A stretch of 39,128 nt of DNA from an uncultured Oscillospiraceae bacterium (GTDB lineage: Bacteria; Bacillota; Clostridia; Oscillospirales; Oscillospiraceae): the NCBI GenBank assembly GCA_910588135.1, contig CAJUOT010000026.1, forward strand, positions 1-39,128, written 5' to 3'. Numbering within the stretch: the stretch's first letter is position 1; each line of letters begins with the position of its first letter. This document shows positions 31,699 to 39,030 of the stretch, piece after piece. The notes beneath the pieces were generated by a model, which saw only the letters and a list, made by a program, of their open reading frames with translations, searched no databases and had not been told where the DNA came from. The position numbers and the translations under genes are program-made.

Positions 31699-33147
31699 AT
31701 GTATCTCTACAATTCCGCCACCCATAAGAAGGAAGCGTTCCAGACCCACACCCCCGGCCGGGTGGAGATGTACACCTGCGGCCCCACCGTCTACCACTTC
31801 GCCCACATCGGCAACCTGCGCTCCTACATCATGGAGGACGTGCTGGAGAAGTTCCTGCGCTACGAGGGCTACGACGTGAACCGGGTGATGAACATCACGG
31901 ACGTAGGCCATCTGGCCTCCGACGCGGACACCGGCGAGGACAAGATGCTCAAGGGCGCCAAGCGGGAGAACAAGTCCGTGATGGACATCGCCAGGTTCTA
32001 CACCGACGCTTTCTTCGATGACTGCGCCAAGCTGAACATCAAGACCCCCGACGTGGTGCAGCCCGCCACCGGGCTCATCGACGAGTTCATCCGAGTGGTG
32101 TCCGGGCTGATTGACAAGGGGTACGCCTACGTCGCTGGGGGCAACGTGTACTTCGACACCTCCAAGCTGGACCACTACTACGTGTTCAACGACCACGACG
32201 AGGAGGATCTGGCGGTGGGCGTCCGGGAGGGCGTGGAGGAGGACCAGAACAAGCGCAACAAGAACGACTTTGTCCTCTGGTTCACCAAGTCCAAGTTCGA
32301 AGATCAGGCCCTGAAATGGGACTCCCCCTGGGGGGTGGGCTACCCCGGCTGGCACATCGAGTGCTCCTGCATCTCCATGAAGTTCAACGGGGAATACCTT
32401 GACTTGCACTGCGGCGGGGTGGACAACGCCTTTCCCCACCACACCAACGAGATCGCCCAGTCGGAGGCGTATCTGGGCCATCCTTGGTGCGCCCAGTGGT
32501 TCCACGTCCACCACCTGAACACCAACAGCGGTAAGATGTCCAAGTCCAAGGGGGAGTTTCTCACCGTGTCCCTGCTGGAGGAGAAGGGCTACGACCCCCT
32601 GGCCTACCGGTTCTTCTGCCTCCAGAGCCACTACCGGAAGGGGCTGGTGTTCTCCTGGGAGAACCTGGACAACGCAGCGGGGGCGTACGGCAAGCTGATC
32701 AAGCGGATCGCCGCCCTGAAGGACGGGGATGGGGAGGTGGACCAGGAGGCCGCCGCCCGGTTCAAGGAGAAATTTCTCACCCAGGTGGGGAACGACCTGA
32801 ACACCTCCATGGGGATCACCTGCCTGTACGACGTGCTCAAGGCCCCGGTGAACGACGCCACCAAGCGCTCGGTGCTGGCCGATTTCGACCGGGTGCTGTC
32901 TCTTTCCCTGCTGGAAAAGGCGGCGGCCCTCCGGGAGAAGGAGGCCGCCCAGGCCAAAACCGCCGGCGCGGACGGCTTCACCATCCAGGGCGAGGGCGAC
33001 CCGGCCATCGACGCCCTGGTGCTGCAAAGGGCGAAGGCAAAAAAGGCCAAGAATTTTGCTGAGGCCGACCGCATCCGGGACGAGCTGAAGGCCCAGGGCA
33101 TTGAGGTCACCGACGTGCCCGGCGGCGCGGTGTGGAGACGGGCATAA
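31699..33147 (+). CDS. cysS: Cysteinyl-tRNA synthetase
   Basis: A 482-residue class I synthetase. Start ATG 31699 with AGGAGGG upstream. Zinc ligand C27 in YTCGPTVYHF; HIGH-type motif HIGN (residues 36-39, the variant also found in Bacillus); 'WHIECSCISM' and 'LHCGGVDNAFPHHTNEIAQSEA' give the remaining zinc ligands and cysteine pocket; KMSKS at 279-283. The C-terminal DALR and small anticodon domain end 'KNFAEADRIRDELKAQGIEV'. Reaction: charges tRNA-Cys. Last gene of the T-box operon, so its expression rises when its own product, Cys-tRNA, is scarce. The open frame extends upstream to 31300 only because of the glyoxalase-gene frameshift. Confidence 0.97.
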   Translation: MYLYNSATHKKEAFQTHTPGRVEMYTCGPTVYHFAHIGNLRSYIMEDVLEKFLRYEGYDVNRVMNITDVGHLASDADTGEDKMLKGAKRENKSVMDIARFYTDAFFDDCAKLNIKTPDVVQPATGLIDEFIRVVSGLIDKGYAYVAGGNVYFDTSKLDHYYVFNDHDEEDLAVGVREGVEEDQNKRNKNDFVLWFTKSKFEDQALKWDSPWGVGYPGWHIECSCISMKFNGEYLDLHCGGVDNAFPHHTNEIAQSEAYLGHPWCAQWFHVHHLNTNSGKMSKSKGEFLTVSLLEEKGYDPLAYRFFCLQSHYRKGLVFSWENLDNAAGAYGKLIKRIAALKDGDGEVDQEAAARFKEKFLTQVGNDLNTSMGITCLYDVLKAPVNDATKRSVLADFDRVLSLSLLEKAAALREKEAAQAKTAGADGFTIQGEGDPAIDALVLQRAKAKKAKNFAEADRIRDELKAQGIEVTDVPGGAVWRRA

Positions 33148-33151
33148 AGGG

Positions 33152-33187
33152 GGAAGGCCCTCCGCTGTGCGGAGGGCCTTCCTTTTT
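33152..33187 (+). terminator. Terminator of the cysE-cysS operon
   Basis: A perfect 14-bp stem GGAAGGCCCTCCGC / GCGGAGGGCCTTCC (33152-33165, 33169-33182) with a 3-base loop, then TTTTT. Confidence 0.93.
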
Positions 33188-33194
33188 GCGCAAA

Positions 33195-33488
33195 TCAGTC
33201 AGCTTTTTTGCTTGTCTGTCCCAGTGAATTCAAAATGGCCAGTTCAGCGTCTTTTTTGGCCTTCCTGTGCAGGATCACGCACAGAGCGAAGCCCATAACT
33301 GCCGTGACTATGCTGCCGATGAGCATCCCGGTTCCCCAGTCCTCCATAAACCACAGGATGGCAGACAGAATCCCGATCAAGCCGAACGCGGAGCCCAAAT
33401 CCCCAATAAAATGCACGAACGTGGGACCTTTCAAGGTTTTTCCCTCGGGATCCTTGTACACGGTAAAGCGGGCCTTATACATTGCCAT
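33195..33488 (-). CDS. Hypothetical small membrane protein
   Basis: A 97-residue protein, ATG 33488 (MAMYKARFTVYKDPEGK) with AAGGAGGTG six bases upstream. Residues 1-30 are hydrophilic; two membrane helices follow (about 31-47 and 53-72), then a basic amphipathic tail (LHRKAKKDAELAILNSL). No family recognised. A weak promoter candidate (TTGTTT-17-TATCCT) lies on the minus strand near 33630; its long leader contains a 9-bp G+C hairpin (33539-33560). Confidence 0.7.
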   Translation of the reverse strand: MAMYKARFTVYKDPEGKTLKGPTFVHFIGDLGSAFGLIGILSAILWFMEDWGTGMLIGSIVTAVMGFALCVILHRKAKKDAELAILNSLGQTSKKAD

Positions 33489-33663
33489 GTCAAACACCTC
33501 CTTCCTCCGCTTGTCACAAATGCTTCCACCGCAGCCGCCCCGGGGGCGCAAGCCCCCGGGCGCCGGGTGAAAAACAAAAACGCCGTGCAGGATAAGCCCA
33601 CACAGCGCAAGAAACAAGTTCTCATGCACACAGGCACAGAAACACACCGGCAAAACCCGCCCC

Positions 33664-33692
33664 TTGCGTGAAGGGCAGGAATGTCGTATAAT
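33664..33692 (+). promoter_or_regulatory. Promoter of the structured RNA
   Basis: TTGCGT (33664-33669), exactly 17 bp, TATAAT (33687-33692). Seven bases later the RNA's closing helix begins at 33699, the expected transcription start. Confidence 0.8.
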
Positions 33693-33698
33693 ATCCCC

Positions 33699-33795
33699 AT
33701 GCGGTGCGGCCTTTCGGCCGTTGTGTAGGTGGGTATGCACCTGCGCAGGCTTACGGGTGTTACCAGCACCCGCAAGCTGCCGCATTTTTGTTTTT
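33699..33795 (+). ncRNA. Stand-alone structured RNA with a four-way-junction fold
   Basis: P1: ATGCGG 33699-33704 with CCGCAT 33780-33785, joining the two ends. P2: CGGCC 33707-33711 with GGCCG 33716-33720, loop TTTC. P3: AGGTG 33727-33731 with CACCT 33738-33742, loop GGTATG. P4: CAG, CTT and CGGGTG (33746-33759) with CACCCG, AAG and CTG (33767-33779), loop TTACCAG. The P3 and P4 loops hold GGTA (33732-33735) and TACC (33761-33764), which can kiss. The 3' end is TTTTTGTTTTTC, a terminator tail to P1. The next gene is convergent, so this is a stand-alone RNA and not a leader. I do not recognise its class; it is not SRP, 6S or tRNA by its motifs. The rest of 33489-33883 holds no gene. Confidence 0.72.
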
Positions 33796-33845
33796 CACGT
33801 CGATTATACCATCATCTTCCTGTCAATGCAAGAGCCAAAGCGCGC

Positions 33846-33876
33846 AAAAGCCCGCCCGGGAAATCCCGGACGGGCC
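33846..33876 (-). terminator. Terminator of citrate synthase gene
   Basis: GCCCGCCCGGGA (33850-33861) pairs with TCCCGGACGGGC (33864-33875) with one mismatch; the minus-strand 3' flank is TTTTGCGC. It lies eight bases after the gltA stop. Confidence 0.8.
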
Positions 33877-33883
33877 CTTTGTT

Positions 33884-35299
33884 TCAGCCCCGCTCCTCCA
33901 GCGGGACAAAGCTGCGCTTGGGCATGACCGCCTTGTAGGCCGGACGGATGATGCGTCCGTAGGGGTTGTAGACCTCCTCCACCCGGTGGGCGCACCAGCC
34001 CACAATGCGGGCGATGGCAAACAGCGGCGTGAACAGCTCCGGGGGGATGCCCATCATCTTGTACACCAGCCCGGAGTACATATCCACGTTGGCGCATATT
34101 TCCTTCTCCTGCCCGGTGACGGCGTGGAACAGGTCGGGGGTGAGCCGCTCCACCCGCTCGAACAGCTCAAACTCGTCCAGCATCCCTTTGTCCGCCGCCA
34201 TTTTCCTGGCAAACTTCTTCAAAATAACCGCCCGGGGGTCGGACATGGTATAGATGGCGTGGCCCATGCCGTAGATCAGGCCGGAACCGTCCCCCGCCTC
34301 CTTCTTCAAAATCCTGGTCAGGTAGGCGGACACCTCGGCGTCGTCTTTCCAATCCTTCACGTTGGCCTCAATCTCGTCGAACATGGACATGACCCGCATA
34401 TTGGCCCCGCCGTGGCGCGGCCCCTTCAGCGAGCCCACCGCCGCGGCAATGGCGGAGTAGATGTCCGTGCCGGAGGAGGACAGCACCCGGCAGGCGAAGG
34501 CGGAGTTGTTGCCGCCGCCGTGCTCCATGTGGAGCACCAGGCACAGGTCCAGCAGATGGGCCTCCTCCTCGGTAAACTGGTTGTCGTGGCGCACGGAGTA
34601 GAGAAAATTCTCCGCCACCGACAGCTCGGGCTGGGGCCGGTGCAGATACAGGGAGTCCCGGTCGAAATAGTGCTTCTTGGCGGCAAAGGCGTGGGCCACA
34701 ATCACTGGGAACCGGGCGATGAGCCGCAGCGCCTGGAGCATCTCGATGGGCAGGGTGTTGTTGTCCGGGTCCGGGTCATAGGAGTACAGCGCCAGCACCG
34801 ACCGGGCCAGCTTGTTCATCACGTCGTGGCTGGGGGCGGTGAGGATCATGTCCTCCGTGAAATTGGGGGGCAGCTCCCGGAAAAAGGAGAGGATGTTTTT
34901 AAACTGCTCCAGCTCCTCCGCCGTGGGCAGGCCGCCGAACATCAGCAGGTATGCCGTCTCCTCATAGCCGAACCGGCCCGCCGCGGTGAAGCCGTCGATC
35001 AGCTCCTCCACGTTGATGCCCCGGTAGTACAGGCGGCCGGGCGCGGGCACCTTCTCGCCGTCCTCCACAATGTAGCCCTTCACGTTGCCGATGAGGGTGA
35101 CCCCGGCCATGACGCCGGTGCCGTCCTGGTTGCGCAGGCCCCGTTTCACATCGTATTTCTCATAATAACGGGGGCTGATCTGGGTATATCTCTCGAATTC
35201 CCCGCATATCCCTTGGATGAAATCCACCGAGGTGTTGTACTGCTCCACCGCCTTCTTCCGCGCCTCAATCAGGTTGTCAATGACATTCATGTTTAACAT
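33884..35299 (-). CDS. gltA: Citrate/2-methylcitrate synthase
   Basis: A 471-residue enzyme, ATG 35299 with AAGGAGG six bases upstream. Catalytic blocks: 'LHMEHGGGNNSAFACRV' (first active-site His region), 'SLKGPRHGGANMRV' (second His), 'GMGHAIYTMSDPRAV' (His and the catalytic Asp in DPRA), and the C-terminal 'RIVGWCAHRVEE'. Reaction: oxaloacetate + acetyl-CoA to citrate + CoA. It is longer at the N-terminus than the 370-residue Bacillus CitZ, with about 60 extra residues before 'GVMAGVTLIGNVKGY'. No other TCA-cycle genes lie nearby; in anaerobes it often serves glutamate synthesis. Near-consensus promoter upstream. Confidence 0.94.
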   Translation of the reverse strand: MLNMNVIDNLIEARKKAVEQYNTSVDFIQGICGEFERYTQISPRYYEKYDVKRGLRNQDGTGVMAGVTLIGNVKGYIVEDGEKVPAPGRLYYRGINVEELIDGFTAAGRFGYEETAYLLMFGGLPTAEELEQFKNILSFFRELPPNFTEDMILTAPSHDVMNKLARSVLALYSYDPDPDNNTLPIEMLQALRLIARFPVIVAHAFAAKKHYFDRDSLYLHRPQPELSVAENFLYSVRHDNQFTEEEAHLLDLCLVLHMEHGGGNNSAFACRVLSSSGTDIYSAIAAAVGSLKGPRHGGANMRVMSMFDEIEANVKDWKDDAEVSAYLTRILKKEAGDGSGLIYGMGHAIYTMSDPRAVILKKFARKMAADKGMLDEFELFERVERLTPDLFHAVTGQEKEICANVDMYSGLVYKMMGIPPELFTPLFAIARIVGWCAHRVEEVYNPYGRIIRPAYKAVMPKRSFVPLEERG

Positions 35300-35353
35300 A
35301 GCCCGCCTCCTTTGGGATGTGCGTGTAACTTCCTCTCAATTGCTATAAAGAAT

Positions 35354-35382
35354 ATTATAACGCAATTTTATTTTCCAGTCAA
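35354..35382 (-). promoter_or_regulatory. gltA: gltA promoter
   Basis: Minus strand: TTGACT (35377-35382), 17 bp, TATAAT (35354-35359). One of the strongest promoters in the window. Confidence 0.85.
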
Positions 35383-35466
35383 TGCAAATTTGTCGCGGCA
35401 TATCGGTGCAAAGCCCGGTCTTTCCCCATCCGTTCCCCTATTTTTTGAATTGTCGAGGTGTTTGAC

Positions 35467-36519
35467 TTGCGAAACGCGGATATCTGGCGGGCGCTGAGGG
35501 CCCCCTTCCTCTCCGGACTTGCCCTGGGGGCGGCGGCGCTGCTCCTCCCCCTGGCCGCCCTGGGCAGCGCCCCCGGGGCGGGGGACGAGCCGGTCCCCAC
35601 CTCCGGCCTGCTCACCCTCCCCGCCATCCCCTCCCCGGCGGCGGAGCCCGTCCCCTCCCCCGGCCAGTGGGACGGGGCGCGGACCCTGCGCGTCCTGGGC
35701 CGGGACGGCCAGACGGCGGAGATGTCCATGGCCGATTACCTGTGGGGGGTGGTGGCGGCGGAGATGCCCGCCTCCTTTGAGCCGGAGGCCCTCCGGGCCC
35801 AGGCGGTGTGCGCCCGGACCTACTCCCTGTGGAAGCTCCAGGCCGGCAGCCACAGCGGGCAGGAAGCGGATGTCTGCGCCGACTCCTCCTGCTGCCAGGC
35901 CTACATCTCCCCCGAGGAGGCCGCCCAGCGCTGGGGAGAAGCGGCCGCAGGGGCGTATACCGCAAAAATCGCCGCCGCCGTGGCGGACACCGACGGTCAG
36001 GTGCTCACCTACGGCGGGGAGCTGATCCAGGCGGTATTCTTTTCCTCCGCCTCCGGCTCCACCGAGGACGCCGCGGCGGTGTGGGGCAAGTCCCTGCCCT
36101 ATCTGGTGTCGGTGGACAGCCCCGAGGGGGACGAGGTGCCCAACTACCGCTCCACCGTCACCCTCACCGCAGAGCAGGTGAAAAAGCTGGCGGGGGAAGC
36201 CGGGCTGGGGACGGACCTGTCCGGGGAGCCGGGGGAGTGGTTCCAGAACCTCACCCGCACCGCCTCCGGCCGGGTGGCGTCCGTGGAGCTGGGGGGCGCG
36301 GAGCTCTCCGGCGGCGCGGCCAGGAGCCTGTTCGCCCTGCGTTCCGCCTGCTTTGACGTGAGCGAAAAGGACGGCGTTTTCACCTTCACCGTCACCGGGT
36401 ACGGCCACGGCGTAGGGATGAGCCAGTACGGCGCCAACGCCATGGCCCGGGAGGGCGTGGGCTGGCGGGACATCCTGGCCCACTACTACACCGGCGCCCA
36501 GCTCCAGACAGGGCCATAG
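35467..36519 (+). CDS. spoIID: SpoIID/LytB domain protein (stage II sporulation protein D-like)
   Basis: About 350 residues. Start TTG 35467 is preferred because GAGGTG lies six bases upstream; GTG 35458 is in frame but overlaps that site. One N-terminal membrane helix (FLSGLALGAAALLLPLAAL), a Pro/Ser-rich linker, then the SpoIID domain: LWGVVAAEMPASFEPEALRA with catalytic Glu E99, 'QAVCARTYSLW', 'AVFFSSASGSTEDAA' and the C-terminal 'GYGHGVGMSQYGANAMA'. SpoIID cleaves glycan strands after stem-peptide removal during engulfment. Marks the organism as a sporulator or a recent descendant. No SpoIIIE-like sigma-E promoter could be placed with confidence. Confidence 0.9.
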   Translation: MRNADIWRALRAPFLSGLALGAAALLLPLAALGSAPGAGDEPVPTSGLLTLPAIPSPAAEPVPSPGQWDGARTLRVLGRDGQTAEMSMADYLWGVVAAEMPASFEPEALRAQAVCARTYSLWKLQAGSHSGQEADVCADSSCCQAYISPEEAAQRWGEAAAGAYTAKIAAAVADTDGQVLTYGGELIQAVFFSSASGSTEDAAAVWGKSLPYLVSVDSPEGDEVPNYRSTVTLTAEQVKKLAGEAGLGTDLSGEPGEWFQNLTRTASGRVASVELGGAELSGGAARSLFALRSACFDVSEKDGVFTFTVTGYGHGVGMSQYGANAMAREGVGWRDILAHYYTGAQLQTGP

Positions 36520-36566
36520 CCCCGTCAAAAAACGGCGTCCCAGCCATGGCCGCGCAAAATATGCCG

Positions 36567-36595
36567 TTGAAGATTTTCCCGTTCCGGGCTATACT
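36567..36595 (+). promoter_or_regulatory. Promoter of the SUV3-like helicase gene
   Basis: TTGAAG (36567-36572), 17 bp, TATACT (36590-36595), followed by 44 bases to the ATG. Confidence 0.75.
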
Positions 36596-36639
36596 ATCGT
36601 TGTGATCGTTACCGCCCGTTTTAGAAAGGGGAATCTCCC

Positions 36640-38856
36640 ATGTCCGGACGCAGCCGTGGAAAATACCTGACCGCCTCCCTGCTGAAGCGGCGGGGCTGGG
36701 ACGACGGGCTGATCCGCGCCCTCCTCCCCAAGCCCCGCTATCTCCCCCGGGGCCAATTCACCGTCCGCGTCTGGGAGAAAGAGGACGTGCTGCTGGCCGA
36801 GCGCGACCCCCGGTTTGTCCGCCGGGACAAGGAGGCCCCCGCCCCGGAGCGCCCCTCCGCCGAAGCCGCCTCCCAGGCCCGGCGCGCCTGCGCCGCCCTG
36901 GCCCGCGCCTGGGACGGGGCGGATCGGGACGGCTCCGCGCCCTGGCTTCTGGCCGGGCACTACCACAGCGCCATCCTCGCCCGTATGCCCGACGCGGCGA
37001 AGGGCCGCCTGCGCGCCTCCCAGGCCGCGGCCTGGATCGGCGAATTTCTCGCCCTGGAACAGCGGTGCGACCCCGGGCGCCTGCCGCCGCTGCTGAAGAA
37101 TTTCCTCCGGGCGGGCGGATGGCTGGGCGGCCACCCCGGCCACCCCCTGGCCGCCCAGGTGTACGCCCGGTACCCCGCGGTGCTGCACAGCGCCGCCCGG
37201 CAGGCCGCCGCCGTCTTTTCCGCCGCCCAGCCCGAGGCGGATTTGGAAGCCCTGCTGCGGGCCAAGGGCTTTCCAGCGGCCCAGCTGCTCCTGGACGGCC
37301 TTGGCGCCGTGTGGTCGGTCTGGTATGTCCCCCAGGCCATCCGCACCAGCCTGACCCTGCTCACCGCCCTCAACCCCAAAGACGAGTACCCCGAGGCCCG
37401 GGCCATGCGCCGCCGCTTTGTCCTCCACCTGGGGGGCACCAACACCGGCAAGACCTACGCCGGGTTCCAGCGGCTGATCCGGGCAAAGACGGGAGTCTAT
37501 CTGGCCCCCCTGCGCCTGCTGGCCCTGGAAGCCCAGGAGACCCTGCTGGACGCCGGGGTGGACTGCTCCCTGTCCACCGGCGAGGAGGAGGATCTCAGGG
37601 AGGGGGACACCCACCTGTCCGCCACCGCCGAAAAGCTGGACCTTCAGCGGCGCTACGACGTGGCGGTGATCGACGAGTGCCAGATGATTGCGGACAAGCA
37701 GCGGGGGTACGCATGGACCCGGGCCATTCTGGGCGTACTGGCCCCCGAAGTCCACCTGTGCGCCGCCCCCGAGGCCAAACAGCTGCTCATCCGCCTCATT
37801 GAGAGCTGCGGCGACAGCGTGGAGGTGGAGGAGCACCGGCGCTCCACCCCCCTGGTCTGTATGTCCCGCCCGGTGGACTACCAGCGCATACAGCCCGGGG
37901 ACGCGCTGATCACGTTCTCCAAGGTGGGGGTGCTCAGCGTGGCGGAGGACCTGCGCCAGAGCGGGAAGGAGCCCGCCATCATCTACGGCGCCCTGCCCTA
38001 TTCCACCCGGCGCAAGCAGATGGAGGGCTTTCTGGCGGGAGAAATGGAGTATGTCGTCTCCACCGACGCCATCGGCATGGGCCTGAACCTGCCCATACGG
38101 CGGATCATTTTCATGGAGACGGAAAAATTCGACGGCGTGGAGCGCCGGGAGCTGCGCCCGGAGGAGATCAAGCAGATCGCCGGACGGGCAGGCCGCTTCG
38201 GGATGTACAGCAAGGGCTACGTGGGGGCCACCCAGAATCTGGGCGCCATCCGGGCGGGGCTGGAGGCCGTGGTCCCGCCGCTGGAATACGCCGTGGCCGG
38301 CTTCTCCGACCTGGTGCTCCAGGTGGACTTCGACCTGCTGGAGGTGCTCACCCAGTGGAACCAGATGCCCACGGCGGAGCCCTACCGCAGGCTGGACATC
38401 ACAAGGTATATCGCCATCATCTCCAAAATGCGGGAGATGGGCTTCCTTCTCACCAAGGAACAGGAGCTGCGGGCGGCCAACATCCCCTTCGACGAAACGG
38501 AGGACCCCCTGCGGGAGCTGTTCTTCCAGTTTCTCCACCGCTGGCAGCGGGGGGAGGCCATCGAGCAGCCCGGCCTGCCGGACGGCGCGCCTACTCTGCC
38601 CGAGCTGGAGCAGTACTACCGCAAGCTGGACCTCTACTTTTCCTTTGCAAAAGCCTTCGGCTGCCCGGTGGACGAGGACAAGCTCTATGACACCCGGGAG
38701 CGGGTGGCGGATGAGATCAACGAGATCCTGCTCCACCGCCTTAAAAACAACATCCGCTTCTGCGCCCGCTGCGGCAAGGCCCTGCCCCTGCACCACCGGG
38801 GGCGGCTGTGCGACGGCTGCTTCCGCAAGGGCCGCCGGGGCGGGCCGGGGCGCTGA
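36640..38856 (+). CDS. SUV3-like superfamily 2 RNA helicase with C-terminal zinc ribbon
   Basis: A 738-residue protein, ATG 36640 with GAAAGGGG upstream. The helicase core matches SUV3/SUPV3L1 motif by motif: motif I GGTNTGKTYAGF (T267, K271, T272), 'GVYLAPLRLLALEAQE', 'STGEEED', motif II AVIDECQMIAD (DECQ at 345-348, where SUV3 has DEIQ), 'RGYAWTRAILGVLAPEVHLC', and motif VI QIAGRAGRFG at 512-521. The N-terminal 260 residues are Ala/Arg-rich and helical, opening with 'KYLTASLLKRRGWDDGLI'. The last 31 residues form a zinc ribbon (C708, C711, C724, C727) with a basic tail. SUV3 helicases unwind RNA for degradation or turnover in mitochondria and some bacteria; an RNA role is expected here. Confidence 0.85.
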   Translation: MSGRSRGKYLTASLLKRRGWDDGLIRALLPKPRYLPRGQFTVRVWEKEDVLLAERDPRFVRRDKEAPAPERPSAEAASQARRACAALARAWDGADRDGSAPWLLAGHYHSAILARMPDAAKGRLRASQAAAWIGEFLALEQRCDPGRLPPLLKNFLRAGGWLGGHPGHPLAAQVYARYPAVLHSAARQAAAVFSAAQPEADLEALLRAKGFPAAQLLLDGLGAVWSVWYVPQAIRTSLTLLTALNPKDEYPEARAMRRRFVLHLGGTNTGKTYAGFQRLIRAKTGVYLAPLRLLALEAQETLLDAGVDCSLSTGEEEDLREGDTHLSATAEKLDLQRRYDVAVIDECQMIADKQRGYAWTRAILGVLAPEVHLCAAPEAKQLLIRLIESCGDSVEVEEHRRSTPLVCMSRPVDYQRIQPGDALITFSKVGVLSVAEDLRQSGKEPAIIYGALPYSTRRKQMEGFLAGEMEYVVSTDAIGMGLNLPIRRIIFMETEKFDGVERRELRPEEIKQIAGRAGRFGMYSKGYVGATQNLGAIRAGLEAVVPPLEYAVAGFSDLVLQVDFDLLEVLTQWNQMPTAEPYRRLDITRYIAIISKMREMGFLLTKEQELRAANIPFDETEDPLRELFFQFLHRWQRGEAIEQPGLPDGAPTLPELEQYYRKLDLYFSFAKAFGCPVDEDKLYDTRERVADEINEILLHRLKNNIRFCARCGKALPLHHRGRLCDGCFRKGRRGGPGR

Positions 38857-38946
38857 AGCAAAGAAATTCCCACCAGCGTGCAGTTTTCGCCAAAAGCGGA
38901 AACGGAGCGGTGGTGAGAATTTCTGAGCTGGTGGAGACGTACAAGC

Positions 38947-38975
38947 AAAATCCGAACCCAATGGGTTCGGATTTT
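38947..38975. terminator. Near-perfect palindrome after the helicase gene, possible bidirectional terminator
   Basis: AAAATCCGAACCCA and TGGGTTCGGATTTT are perfect inverted 14-mers separated by one base. The A-run before and T-run after the G+C core fit a terminator usable in both directions, 90 bases past the helicase stop. Flanking it is a wider inverted pair (AGAAATT near 38871 with AATTTCT near 38928). Confidence 0.6.
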
Positions 38976-39030
38976 GACAGTTTGGCCCAACGTGGCAAAA
39001 TTGCCTTTTCCGCCCCAGGTAAAAAGGGGC

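Noticed and set aside
31300..33147. A 615-residue fusion of a VOC domain with cysteinyl-tRNA synthetase
   Set aside because: The VOC half changes to nonsense after about 31485 and continues properly in another frame to its own stop; cysS has its own AGGAGGG site and ATG at 31699.
33729..33938. A basic peptide frame (MGMHLRRLTGVTSTRK...) over the structured RNA
   Set aside because: No ribosome site; the bases are fully explained by paired helices of the RNA and its terminator; it then runs into the gltA terminator.
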